NCBI GenBank assembly: GCA_047495785.1 | Contig: JBLDXI010000001.1 | Coordinates: 2,046,001-2,110,000 of the forward strand | Reading direction: 5' to 3' | Length of the DNA: 64,000 bases | Origin: Lepidodermella squamata | Lineage: Eukaryota; Gastrotricha | Shown: piece by piece, positions 10,443 through 22,939 of the stretch | Position numbering within the stretch: position 1 is the stretch's first letter | How the letters are laid out: every line of letters starts with the position of its first letter | Made by a program: the position numbers and the translations under genes | Notes under the pieces: generated by a model | Databases searched by the model: none | The model's input: only the letters and a program-made list of their open reading frames with translations | What the model was told of the DNA's origin: nothing

Positions 10443-13223
10443 TTATTCATTGCTGACGATTTCCCTGATGTCGTTTTGGATGATTGCGAAATACAGCCAA
10501 GATAAAGACCTCAGTAAGTCTTTGCTACCTAGCGCTAAGCAGGCCCTATCCTCAAGATTTACGTGCAAACGCTCCTGGTGGTAGCGAAAGTTGCTCACTA
10601 GGGAGGACCGCCCGGATAAGGTAAAATGATCCAACTGATGTTTAATTTCAGTCAGATGCATTTCCGCTATTTCGAGGAAATTCTTCCAGTCAAAATCACT
10701 GTTTGGCGATGGCGCTCGAATGTAGTAGTTGTAGGTAACGTCGACAATGTAAAAGATGTGCAGGTATTCCCCGGAGAGCAAGAAGTCCACGAGCTCAGGC
10801 CGCTCCCTTGTCAGATATTCATGCTTCCATTCCATCACGGTACGTTTAAATACATTCCAGTCACTGAAAATTTCAGTGAAGTTGGTTGCAGAATGGGCTT
10901 CTCGAATATCCCCTGTTCCAATATTCCACAGTGGGCTAAATATGTTGGAACCTTTGTGCGAGATATCGCAATAGTTATAGCCGAAGTTTGTGACTTTGAG
11001 AGCTCTGTTGTTACCCTGATTAATGGTGAAATAATTATTAAGTTTTAGCAATCGTTGGCGCGAACAAGAGCTCACCACGTGTCTGACCATCGACCCAACT
11101 GACGAATAGTAATTGCACATCGACTCTAGCAGATTCTTATACACGACTTTGTCCCCTTTTTGAAACGCTGGATAACATTCAGCGCTAGCGGTTGGGTTGC
11201 TTCGAGGCTCGAAGGTGAAGTTAAAGCAGCACTGGATTCGTTGCCAATCTCTTTCACTGAAATTAAATACCGTCATTTGGGGTTGATTGGCCAAACATTG
11301 AGCTAATTGGACGATTATCCCAATTAATGGGTTTTCAATCTTAAATGTAAATGTTAAATGGGTGTAAATTTTCCTACCATCAATTTTGGGGTTTTCACCA
11401 TCAAATTTGGGCTTTCGCTAACGAAGCGGAAAACGCCATCAATTTAGGTACTTTCGCCAACAGTATGCATTTTCTCGCCAACAAATCCGAAAATACTCGC
11501 TGATTAAGTGGAAAGCTGTTCGAGACATTCGCCGCGGTAATTAGCCATTTTAGCCGAACCTCAATCGCGCGGAAATTGGAGATGATATTTTTTTCATAAA
11601 TTTAGGGCGATCGCGTCAAAAATTGATAACAAAAAGTAAAGCAACAAGAATATATAAAGATAACAATATAGATAACTATATAGATAAGCTGCCAATGGAT
11701 GTAATTACTGTTTCCTCTGCTTTCCCCTTATTTTCAAATCTAGCTTTAGAAAGAAAAAAGTAGGTTCGATTCCTTATAGAATAGCATTATTTTTTTCGGA
11801 ATGGCTGCTCGTACATATATATGTGCGTGATTTTTGCTTGTCGTACATATATTTATGCTAAAATAGTTATGCTCAACTTTGAAATTTCATGCTGGATTAA
11901 TCAATTTTGATCGCAACTGTTCAAAATTTTAACCATATGTGCATCGAAGCGTGACCAACCTCCTCTCAAAGTTTGGCACGCATCGGGTAGAAGTCCATTA
12001 TTAGCCACCCTGAAAACCGAAAATACCCGAAGTCGGTAATGTCAGTAACCATAACTGTCGGTAAGAATTTGCCGGTGAGTCTAACCCTATTAGAGGCATT
12101 TTCCCTCAAAAAATAAACTTGCCGGGATCAAAATTGAGTACATGGCTGAAATTATAAGTTTTTATTCGAATTATATATATGTACGACTACCAAAAATCGC
12201 GGACATATATATGTCGTAGTCTAATAAGCAATTTAATTGGATTGGGAATCGAACTAGTTTTTTGCCAATTTGCTCAAAAACCTAGTTTAGAATATACCGT
12301 GATAATTGATCCCATACCAAAGTTGTGGTTAAATATCAAAATACTACGCAATTTACCTAAAGTTTTGAGAATCCAACTCTGAAGAAGTTCAGAAGTGGCT
12401 GACTTGGCCGTTCTGTCTCGTTTATTTTGCCGAAATGGCAAAATGGCTCTACCACAACAAAATTTAATTTAGCAAATTCAAATAGGCCGCGAAAATAGCC
12501 AAAACTGTATTTCTAACATTGCTTGACGCTATCAATCGAGTTAGTTGTTCAAAACGTAAGCCACTACCCGCCAGGAAGGTAACGTTTCGCGCAATAATTG
12601 TGTTTGATCGCCTTACAAACTAGTTTTTTAAAAGTTCGCTTATTAAACTAGTTGGATTCCCAATCCAACTAAATTGCTTATTAGACTACGACATATATGT
12701 ATGAACTTTTTTTTGCTTCGCATTAAGTTATTTCAATTTTTAATTTTCCCTTATTTTTAATGGAAATTTAATTTTTCAATTATTTTTAATTGGTTTCTCC
12801 GTTGTTTCGTAGTATTATTGCTGAGTAACTACGGAACAAAATATGTCGGCGATACGTGGTAATAATTAAAAATTGAAATAATTTAATGCGAAGCAAAAAT
12901 AAATGCAAAATAAATTACAACCACTCTACCATTGAACCCTCGCAATCACTAAATATCAAAAACCGATTATAAGGGTAAGGGGGTCCAATTAGCCCCATCT
13001 CTGTGGGGTAAATTGAGCTTCCTATAAAATCGGAACCATCAGGACCCGTGTAAAAATGCGAAAAAAACAGTGCGATGAGAGTAAATCGAGCTTACGTTAT
13101 TTTGTCGAAGTCAACTTTCACAGGTGGAATATGGTGTTCCTCTACTTCGTAAGCAGGGAGACAACCGCGACTTGAAACAGCGAAAAGAGCAGCGACTGAC
13201 ACATCTCGTGAGAGTGATGCCAT
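10443..13223 (-). CDS. Uncharacterised secreted cysteine-containing protein, right copy
   Basis: Complete counterpart of the gene at the left window edge. Candidate exons are 13223-13096 (start) and 11373-10443 (end), which join in frame to about 352 aa. The last exon has CQ/CC/CY-type cysteines (such as RIQCCFNFTF and CNYYSSVGS), N-glycosylation sites and many aromatic residues (for example DVTYNYYIRAP), but no domain I recognise. The stop TAA is followed four bases later by an AATAAA poly(A) signal, which supports a real 3' end. Compared with the left copy, the first codons are replaced by a different 22-bp block. The leader becomes MASLSRDVSVAALFAVSSRG and loses most of its hydrophobic core, so secretion of this copy is doubtful. 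The acceptor at 11374 is weak. Confidence 0.5.
12203..12700. mobile_element. About 500-bp inverted-repeat element (right copy)
   Basis: Duplicate of the element at 1335-1832, carried along by the large direct duplication. The same long arms and non-coding interior are present. Confidence 0.6.
12709..12901. repeat. AT-rich hairpin element (right copy)
   Basis: Copy of the 1841-2033 hairpin at the same relative place in the right duplicate. Confidence 0.6.
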
Positions 13224-14538
13224 GCTTAGTTATAGTTGCTTATTTTCAAGTTATTTTCAATGAATATGTGAACAGATTTATAGCATAGGTATTTTTATAT
13301 ACTATAATTATTCAACTTATTCTTATTCTTATTCGTGATCTTAATATTTTCATTTTTATTCTTATTCATATCATCTATACAAAAAAGCGAGCTTGCAAAG
13401 ATGAGTAACATTGCTCTTGGCTCTTGGGTTTTGATATAGTTTTCCCTTATCAGCAAGTAACCCTTGGCAACCAGTAACAGTATATGTATGTAGCCTTCGG
13501 GATGATGCGCGTGCAAGCCCAATTGAACTGAGGCTTTTAGAATCGTGAAATGTCTCTTTATAGGGAAATTTCGATTACCGACTCGTTCAGGCTCGATCTC
13601 ACTCCTTTCATCAGATTACGCGATCTATATTTCATGCACCTAAAATCTTTTTTTTCAATATTTAATGATGATTCAGGGTAAAGTTATATAAATATGCATA
13701 ACTTAGACCCTGGCTATATGTGGGGTGAGCCGCTGCTTCAGCCTAACCTTCGCAATGTCTTCAATCTCAGCCTAGGATCTCGGTACGGGTAGCCGCCGTC
13801 ATCCCGTTCACAAAGCTGGTAAAAGCCACAGGGGCTCGCTGCTCCCAGCCGAACCGGTCTCGACGTGCAGGCGACCTATGACCTATGTCTGGAGTGCCGG
13901 CCTGGCCTACAAACTCTCCGCGTTACCACTGCCCCGCACTGGTGGGGTGGATAACCGATATTCTGCGCGACCGCAAATTGTAAGCCCAGGTCTTAGCCGG
14001 CAGCTGATTGTCAACTGTGATGTCCCTTACTCCCCCGCTGTTTATCCTCTACACCTCCGACTTGCTGGCAAGGGCGCGGACTTGATCGATGTCGAGCTCG
14101 ACAACATCTCGTAGTGAGCATGAGAGTGGCGCTTAAAGCTCAACGCGCGAAACGATGCCGTTCGCCTGGAGGTCGTACGAAAACCATCTTCAACTCGCCG
14201 GAGCAGTTTTTGTCCCTCAAGTTGCTGTCATCCGAGTCCTGGGCGTGCACCTTGACCTTTTTTGCCCAAAGGGTCCCAAGCTTGAATGCAAAATTAAGAA
14301 GGAGCGCCAAATAGCAGCTGTCTCTGTCTATCATCTTCTCATGTGTATGCCAAATTTTGACCGCCATTAGGCTGAGATAAGCTATAGCTGGGAAATAAAT
14401 GTACGTTTACTTATCGCCAAACGCTTATAAACGGAATTACTTATCCGAATGTCACGCCTTCTTTCCCTCGCAAAGGTATTTAAGGCGCAAAATAGCGCCA
14501 TTCAAGTATTAACGAGCTTTTTACCGATTCAGACTAAA

Positions 14539-15116
14539 ATGAAAGCTTTTATTGCTCTATCTACCATGCTGGTTTGTGTCATTGCTGCACCAGTTGAACG
14601 GGAACCAAAATGTAGGCAGGAAAATCTTACTTGGATTGGTCTGATTGTTTTTTTCAGATATCTATTGCCCGGCTGGCTTCACGGGGCTCTACCAAGACGA
14701 GGCGATCTGTTGCAATGGTAACGCTTACCCTGTTACAAACGGAAGTGTCTCTCAATGTTGCGGCAAGGCGTTTTTCGATCCGGCAATTCAGAAGTGCTGT
14801 GACGGAGTTGTTCTGCCCGGCATCGACAACAAGCACTGCGTTCCCGGTGAAAAGAGTAAATCTAGTGTCATAAATTTTGTTTCATCAACTACAAGTGTTG
14901 TACACCTCAGATGCTTGTCAGGCCTGGAGTGGTGGTATCATGATGAATGGCCCCTACGGCCTCACCATGTGCTGTGACGACGGTAATTCCTACCCGTATG
15001 TTCGAACCACTCTCCAATGTTGCAACTCAGCTTCATACGACACCAGATACCAAACCTGTTGCTTAAATAACCCTCGAATAATCCTCGGCCAGAAGGAATA
15101 CTGGCCGCCGTGTTGA
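14539..15116 (+). CDS. Galaxin-like secreted cysteine-rich protein, right copy
   Basis: Duplicate of the 3671-4248 gene with the same three exons (14539-14611, 14658-14855, 14896-15116) and 163 aa. It has the same paired-cysteine repeats and signal peptide, with Ala instead of Val at residue 6. Both copies are intact, so the duplication doubles the dose of this secreted protein if both are transcribed. Confidence 0.75.
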
Positions 15117-15810
15117 ATGGTTGTCATGGTTGTCACAAGCTAATCAGAATTTGTTTTAATATTGCTTCTTCTTATAATTAAAAATTAAAACTTACGAAAG
15201 TACAGTTTATTAACTACTATGCCAGGAAAACGCACTGATTCATCCCATTGTGTCGCGTAGCAGCAGCAAAGAAGCAGGACTTACTGGGTATGTAGTTCTT
15301 TGTATTGAGTTCGCAAAAGTTTGATGAAAGTCGTTTCTTGTGTAAATAAGACTCATGTTGACAATACGATTGTTACGAGTTGTGGCACAGCCGATGGGAG
15401 GATTATTTCACTTCGTATTAACTGTAGTTAGCCTATTTCATAGTATCCGCGGAGAACAGCAACATCATCGAAAAGTCAGCTTTTTTAACATGATGGAACT
15501 TTCTCACCTTCGACGCTGGAAGTACGACAAAATATGAGAGTAGGCTCAACATAAAGGCAAAGCTCCATTTTCTTTGTGTGAAAACCTCAACCTCAACATC
15601 AAAGTAAAAGCGTTCGAGATACTCCCAGGACTTCGACTTGAAAACGAATGATTTGTGAGTGGCGAATAATTTACTATTTTTAGAAATATAAGCGTTTGAC
15701 GAGAGTTACTGCAGAACTACTTCACTAATAACTGAACTACCTTGCTAATGAGCGCGTGTTAGTGGCAGTTGCTCTGCCTGGGTTTCGCAGCGACTCCAGC
15801 GAGCGAGGTC

Positions 15811-16017
15811 ATGAAAAGTATCGGGTTGCTCTTCAAGTCAATAGGTATTGCGATACTTGCTTGCCTCGCGAAGTGCCTAGTTGTTGTCGAATTGCCTAAT
15901 TCCACCTTCATCCAAGCTCTGAGGTGTGAGACATCGCTCGTCTACTATTTCACCGGCTTTGATTTTGATCGAGCTACGGAAATCACCGAATTACTAATAA
16001 ATAGAGTGCCCGAATAG
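15811..16017 (+). CDS. Possible small secreted peptide, right copy (weak)
   Basis: Identical in reading frame to the 4943-5149 candidate. Same doubts apply. Confidence 0.25.
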   Translation: MKSIGLLFKSIGIAILACLAKCLVVVELPNSTFIQALRCETSLVYYFTGFDFDRATEITELLINRVPE

Positions 16018-18124
16018 TCCAAATAGAAAGTTGAATTTTCGCGGTTTCCAGCAGTGATTATCATCTTATTTCTTCTAGCGTTATTAATCACAAGATCATC
16101 ATGGATAAAGCGTGCAATTCGCAATTTGATCTTACAAATTTCATTTTATAAGCCAAGTTGAAAGCTTGTCGACCGGACGGGTAGCTCGGTAGGTACTGGT
16201 CATCCTTCGACACTCGGTTTGCTTGGCTCGAGCAAAATAAACATTGTTGCGCCAGGCGGGCATGGTCCGTCGGAGTAAGTCTTATTTTATCTTTGTTCCT
16301 TCCCATTTGTTGATTCTTCTCTTTCTTAAGGTAAAGCTGAACTTCTATGTTGATAACTATAGCTGACAAAGAAAAATACGAATATGCTATGCCATGAGCC
16401 GATGAAAAAGTGAATCGTTAATTTTGCGAGCCCGATAAATTGTTATTTGTGAGACCTCATTCCACTCAGAATTCCATGCTCTACACGATGGTGCATATAT
16501 GATGCAGATATCTGAAACTGAATTAACGACCAAATCTCGGCTACTCGAGAACCCATCAATTGCACGCTGCCATTTGCATGCGCAGTCGTCGCGCCGCGGT
16601 TCGCGGGGTTGAAGTAAAAAAAATGCGGCGAAATATTAATTATTTATCATTATAACTAATTTTATAATGATTCATATAAAAGTGTTGGTAATTAAAACAT
16701 TACAAAATATAACGGCTTTATTTAACTTGACGGATGTTTTTATTTTATGACTCATTTTTGTCGTCCTCGGAGCCAAAATGAAGCCAAAACGAAGTGCGTT
16801 TTTTTAAGACGATGCTCCTCGATCAGGTCGACGCGTAACGCGTATATACCTGCAGCGGGCATTGGAGGATGCGAGGTGCGAGGTACAAACGCGATCCGCC
16901 GTATTCCAACTGTCGGGTTCGGGGGTTTGGGGACTTACTTAACGCGCCGTTACTTAGCTGAGTTGTTGCACTCTTCGGAATGATTGGCATCTACTCCGTC
17001 CTAAAGGCCAGCAACTTCAGGCCTCTATAATTCATGGGTTGGGACTTGAGTGTAATGAGAAATGTTGTACCAGCTATCAATCTGACATTATTTTCGATTA
17101 TGGGACAAGATATGGTCATGGAGTATCAGGCAATTTCAACCACTTACACTTTGGGCAGGTGGCAGGTTTTGTATTGAAGTCCGGATTTTGCATGCGAATA
17201 GACCATCGTGCAACTGCCTGGCTAATGAAGTAGTACACGCGTAATTCACAATCATCGCCGCATCGTGCAATCGCAATGCTGAGCTTTTGCTGGTCGCGCG
17301 ACTTTTACGTCAGATCGGCCATCCTGATTTTTCCTTGTATCGGTATTTCAGGCTATTTTATTTTATCAGATATGTCATGCTTGAATACTCTACCGTTCTG
17401 GCGCACGATGGCTGGCTGCTGGCTCTAGTCTCTAGTCGAACCCAATCGCGCGTTTAAGGAGAGAACAATGTCTGCAAGGTGATGCGTGATGTATCTCAAT
17501 GGCGCTTGGCGCTCGCCCATTGCGGAAATGTATTCTTAATTAGTTTTTGGTTTCTTTATTTTCTGTGACATTCAAGTCAAAAGTCAAGCCTAAAGTTTAA
17601 AGGTGTCAGTGGCTGACATTGCTGGGTGCGGAATTCCTGTCAGTGATTCCTCACGACCCTGACCGCAGAACCTTGGCATTCTCCCTAGAAATGTCTATAT
17701 TCTGTCAGTTGTATTTTGGCTCTGAATGGATCCCAACAATTTATTAATTGTTGTTTGTTCTTAATTGGATTATATTGATTTTATTTTTCGTACCCTTACT
17801 ATGAAACCTCCACAATTGTTTTGAAAACCTATCATTTTCACCATCTTCGTTGGCAAACGGTTGCCTAACCTATCGCCTTATTTTCTGACTGAAGGCTGAA
17901 TTCAGCTGCTTATGCGTGATGATAGGCACGAGAAGCCTGATGAAGCCTGGATCCTTCTCCAGGGGAATACCTTCAAGTTAATGCCAAGTTAATCCTTCAG
18001 CGCAATTTTCTCTTTTTAATCTTAATCCCCGTGTTTTTCGGATAATTGCATAATAATTTACCTTGTACCCACTAGATAATTAAAGTCATATTTTATTTTG
18101 AATTTTGAATATCATGTCAAACAT

Positions 18125-19665
18125 ATGCTGCTTAACTCTTCGGCTCAAGTCTCTTTAGACGACTCCAGTGACGCTATATCACAGATAGCTGCCAAGTCAT
18201 CGTCAAACATGCGCGAAGACGATTGTTTTCTTAGCGTGGTAGCAGCAGATTTGGATAGTTTTTGTACACGATACGAGTATCTTGCAAAAAATAAAGATAT
18301 CAGTGCAAGCTCGGCAGTCATTGTTTTTCCATCAGTCGATTGCCGTCATCGAAAATTGATCCACGCCCTGATTGGTCAGCGATATCAAACGTTGGCCCAC
18401 GCGTCTGTTGGTGTCGAGCCTGATCGGCGACCTGTTGCGATTTACCGCGATTTCTTGCTTAAAGTTGTCTTGCCCACTCGTTTTAAACAAATTCAAAATG
18501 GTGTCGGTATGGCACACAGCGAATTTACGTTCTGCCTAGCCCTACTGGAGGCTTGCCGTGACAGCGGTGAAGCAAGACGGTACATAGAAAGGCTGTACGC
18601 GTTTCGTCTTGCCGATCAACGTGTAGTCAGTCCAAGGCTCAGTAACGAAACCAGACGAGTTACGCCTGTGGAAACCCCGAGGAATCAAACCCCGGCCTCA
18701 GCACCTGTTAAAGGCCGGGCGGTAAAACCCGGTTGCGAGCGTTATGTTCCGAGACCGATGCGACTCATTCAAGAGCAGCAACAACAAAAGAAACAAGCTG
18801 CGTCTATATCAAGCTCTAGCAGCAATGAAAAAGGCAGTGGTGAAAACTCGCGACTGCCAAAATCGTCAACTTCGGATAGCCTTTCTGCCGAAATAACTAA
18901 CAAAATAAAACTATTATCATTCGAGGACGACTCTACTTCGCCCGTTGATTCGCCTCTAATAGAGCAAAGGCGATCATTTGATTCAAAAGGTTCCTCGAAA
19001 AATACTCTGCGAAAAACGCACAGTAATAATTCGACTAATAGCCAACTTGTCAATTCCAACGTCTTGTCGATGCGGTTTCTCGGTGATTTTGTCGGAGAAC
19101 GGACCAATATTATTCAGTTACCCGTTGAGCGTTATTCAGCATATAGATCTGAGCCGCCCCCTCTCGATTATGAAGGTGAGACAAAATAATAATGTTTTTT
19201 GTTTTTTTAACATAATTCATATATTTTTATTCAACAGCTTTATCGCATGTAATTGAGATCTCTGGATTTCCTCGAGACTGGCGTGGGGCAGATTTGCAGC
19301 GGTTTTTACCCGGTGGAACATATATCCATTGGGTAGACGATACACACGTTCTTGCGGTATTCCGATCGCCTAGCGAAGCGCGGGCTTTCACAGTTCCGCC
19401 TGAAGTTTGCGTCAGTATCGAAATTTATACGATGCGAAACGCATCCATCGAGTCGAAATGTAAAGCGTATCGAATCTTCGACGATCTCGTTAGCCGTCTT
19501 CGGAAGCCGCAAACCAGCTCAGCTGTTGTTCGCCGAGTCTTGAACCATCATTTACGCCTCGGCCTCGCCAAACAAACGCCTCAAACCCCGTTGACCACGC
19601 CGGCTGTTCAAAGCGCCACGCCACCTTCGTCGCCCCTAGTCCGCGGAGCCGCCAGGGACACCTGA
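18125..19665 (+). CDS. R3HCC1L: R3H domain protein similar to R3HCC1/R3HCC1L
   Basis: Two exons, 18125-19175 and 19238-19665, join to 492 aa. An R3H nucleic-acid-binding domain lies near residues 35-105 (FPSVDCRHRKLIHALIGQRY, then GVEPDRRPVAIY), with the conserved R-x3-H arrangement. A long low-complexity Ser/Gln/Asn-rich middle follows. The second exon encodes the characteristic C-terminal module (HVIEISGFPRDWRGADLQRF and WVDDTHVLAVFRSPSEARAF), an RRM-like fold shared by R3HCC1 and R3HCC1L proteins. R3H proteins bind single-stranded nucleic acid; the exact role of R3HCC1L is poorly known. I chose the first in-frame ATG (18125) before the domain. The left-hand duplicate is broken, so this copy likely supplies the function. 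Confidence 0.8.
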
Positions 19666-20051
19666 TCTTAAATTCTCTGATGTTCGCGTTTGTTTTTGTT
19701 TAAAGTTCTCCGAAATGTACGTTGTTGTGCTTGCGATGAAAGACACTCGAGAGGACAAACTGTTTTATTGTTTGCGTTCGAAAAGAATCATGTTTTGTTT
19801 GCGTCGAACAATTTTTTCAAAGTACCTAATCATCATGCTGTTCTGGTTACATACGTTATTTCTTTGTTCTGACCCGAATTATTTCGTTCTGTTTTGTTTT
19901 TTTTGGCCGAGAAATCGCATCGTAGAAAAGAAGAAAAAATGAGAATGCTACAGAAAACTTATGAAAAATTTATAACAGTAGCTATTGACGTGGAAAAAAA
20001 ATAAATATTTAGAATGTTCCGACTTTGCAGTAGACTTGTTTTTTTTTGAAA

Positions 20052-21694
20052 ATGTTTTTCCGGCGTTTTCTGTCCTCGGAGGCGGCTGCGTTTAAAAGTG
20101 TCAAATACGCAGTTCACAAACATGTTGGCCTGATCAAGCTGAATCGACCGAAGCGGTTGAACGCAATCGACGAGCACATGCCGTTCGAAATTGAGGCTGC
20201 TGTTAAAATGGCCAACAATAACAAGCATGTCAAGGTGTGAACGCGTCGTGAGGGCACATTTTTTATTGATATCGATTGGTTTGACAGGTAGTCGATGTTT
20301 ACAGCTAAAAGGATTATGGCTTACAATCAATCATGTGTTGAGCAGTAGGGGCTGCGGAGAACTTGTCAGACTTCAGCATAGTCGTAGATTAAGAACCCTG
20401 GATCGAAGATCAGCTTAAATATTGTTATTAAGTGGAAAATCTTAGAGCGTTACTTGTGTAGGTGATTCTGGGACCTGGGATGCACGTAGGGAAGCTGTCA
20501 CGCAAAAAATGAGCTAATAAATGTTTTCTCCTTTCGACAAAACGTGCAAATACAAGTAGAAGTCCTCTAGATAAAACATGATATGAGTTAGGTTTCTTGA
20601 ATTACAAGGAGCAATAAATCATTGATTAAGCACGTCATTGTGAGCTCAATTGGCTGCATAAGCTTTTAGGTCTTGGCTTTACAGTGTTGACTATTACAAG
20701 ACAAGAAACTTAACAGGTTTGACCAATGTGGGAGACAAGGGAGGACTTCATCTAAATAAAGAATTTTGTTATATTTTCGTCAGAAGCTTTATAATGTTTG
20801 TATCTAGTGCATCGTCGTCGAAGGCGAAGGGGAAAATTTCTGCTCGGGATATGACTTGAAAAAGTTTGCCGAGGAGATCTCGCCCTTGAACCAGAAACCT
20901 CCCTACGACCCTTACCTTGATTACAGGTGGTGAAAACTGCAAAATTATGACGTAATTTTGAAATTTGAGCAACTTCAGATTTATGCATCGATGCACTGAG
21001 GCCTTCATGTCACTCTGGCGCAGTCACAAGCCGACTATCGCCAAAATCCGAGGAGTTTGCATCGGTGGCGGCACGGATATTGCCTTATCATGTGACTTGA
21101 CGTTCGCTGAAAAAGATTCACGCATAGGCTATCCTCCAACTCGCGTGTGGGGTATTTTAATGAAACTATTCAGTCAAGTTATTCCTAGACCTCCTATGTA
21201 GGCTGCCCAACTACGGCGCACTGGTTTTATCGTTTGGGAATTGAGAAAGCTAAGCGAATTCTGTTCACCGGGAAAGTTTCAACGGGAGAAGAGGCTGAAC
21301 GCATTGGACTGATTGGAAGTTCGCACGAAAAGGCTGATTTGGATACTGCTGTTCAAGAATACATCGACAACATAGCCGATGTTCCAGTCAATCAGCTGTT
21401 CTTCCAGAAGCTTGTCGTCAACTCTTCCGTTGAGCAAATGGGAATAGGAAACATGCAGAAGTTGGAAAAATTTGTCATCCTTCAAAATTATATATTTTTG
21501 CTGCTTTTCATAGGCTGGCCACAATTTTGGATGGATTGACCAGGCATACTCCCGAAGGAATACAATTTCAGCAGAGGTGCCAAGAAGTTGGATTCAAGAA
21601 AGCTGTCCTGGAACGTGATAGTGGAAACATTGAGAAATGGGAGGCAAAACTCAAAGACCACAATGCTGCGCTGAAAGACGCTCAAGTTCCATAA
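20052..21694 (+). CDS. Crotonase-family enoyl-CoA hydratase, bacterial type
   Basis: Five exons (20052-20234, 20808-20926, 20979-21151, 21202-21460, 21514-21694) give 304 aa. The N-terminus (MFFRRFLSSEAAAFKSVKYA) looks like a mitochondrial presequence. Crotonase landmarks are present: GENFCSGYDLKKF (first oxyanion-hole region), KIRGVCIGGGTDIALSCDL (second), then IGYPPTRVWGCPTT and EKAKRILFTGKV. The middle and end (PVNQLFFQKLVVNSSVEQMG, then LATILDGLTRHTPEG) resemble, from memory, a clade of mainly bacterial enoyl-CoA hydratases rather than animal ECHS1 or HIBCH. It probably hydrates an unsaturated acyl-CoA; the substrate is unknown. Introns of 573, 52, 50 and 53 bp show it is a eukaryotic gene, not contamination. 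An upstream ATG at 20014 opens only an 11-codon frame. Confidence 0.8.
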
Positions 21695-22055
21695 AATCGA
21701 TTATTTCCGATTATTTGAACTGGATTCGTCTTGTCTCATTTCAGAAGACCAATAAATTCAAATAGCATGCATGCTTTTATTTCAAAATGTTTTTTTCGAA
21801 CGTTTCAAAGGTATGTAGTAATACATAAAGATGATGTCACGATTTTCCCGCTAAGCAGAGAAATTCACGACCAGCATTAAATTCTGTCACAGAAAATTGA
21901 CTGCCGGAATAAAGCATTTTCACATAACCGGAATATATCGCGTCACAAAATGAACTGGATGAGTTTTTTATTTCTTTCCGAAATATATACACACAACACA
22001 GAAATTGCGCGTAGTTCACCTAACGAAGATGACGAGGCTCATGAGAAACGTTGAT

Positions 22056-22673
22056 TCAGGACAACTGCGGCGGGTTGATGCCAAGAGATTTGCGCACGTG
22101 GTCCTCGGCGATTTTGTTGAACCGGGAGCGGTCGTCTCTCCAGCACTTGGCCGCGTCGACGTTCGCTGCCGACTCCGGGTTCGGCTCTGCTAGCATGCTG
22201 ACAACGGACAACAGGATTTTCTCGACACTTTGCACGGGGCTCCAGCGCTCTTCTGACTTTTCATAGCCGAGAGGGTCATCGCCAGGCGCGTGTAGAATTG
22301 AAATGCAAACAGTACCATCAGCATAAACTGTTTGAGCCAATTTTAAAGCAATGATATATTCAAAATGAGAGCTTACTATTCGGGTGAAAGATATCGGTAA
22401 TGAATTTCATTTTCGGCGGCGAAAGAGGATAGTCTGGAGGAAAGTAGAGTCTCGCGACGAAAACACCACCTTGAAAGCAGGTACCCTCAGGGCCTCTTGG
22501 ATAGAAAATGTTATGAAATAAATGATAGGCTTGAATGAGTCGACTTACAGAATGAAGGATTCCCATTCGAAGAAATTGTCCTCGCTGATCGGTCCAGCGA
22601 CGATGCCTTCTGGAGGATGCATTGTTAGCTCTTTGTACTCGGTCATTAACCGCTTCAACGCTTGCCCAGCCAT
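22056..22673 (-). CDS. UBE2G2: Ubiquitin-conjugating enzyme E2 G2 (Ubc7 type)
   Basis: Three exons, 22673-22549, 22495-22377 and 22327-22056, with introns of 53 and 49 bp, encode 171 aa. The start [20 protein letters not shown] and the core ([48 protein letters not shown]) match the UBE2G2/Ubc7 family, with the catalytic Cys in GTVCISIL. The family-specific acidic insertion after the active site is present ([20 protein letters not shown]). UBE2G2 makes Lys48-linked ubiquitin chains in ER-associated degradation, working with gp78 and HRD1 type ligases. Length is close to the human enzyme (165 aa). It lies 266 bp downstream of the KCTD-like gene on the same strand. Confidence 0.93.
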
Positions 22674-22939
22674 TTTTTACTTATTAAAACCTACACCCGT
22701 TTGAGCATTTATTGTCAAAATTAATGGTTGGAATGTCGGGAAAATATATAACAGATGTTATATTGGAGCAATTTCAGTAGCACCGACTGGTTTCTAACCG
22801 TTTCAAAAAAGATTTGGGCAAACAATGAGCAGATAGGGCAGATGACTTCAATATTAGCCAAACCGGTGTTTTCAGTTCTATATTTTCTCATATATTCGTT
22901 GATACATGTTCTTTATATAGCCAGCTTCAAATCATTGGT

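Larger units (their letters stand above)
10869..19428. repeat. Right copy of large direct duplication
   Basis: Second copy of the block at 1-8562. It carries the intact versions of the genes: the R3HCC1L-like gene reads through here and continues past the breakpoint at 19428 to a full C-terminus. Homology may begin left of 10869, because position 10869 corresponds to the first base of the window. Confidence 0.95.
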
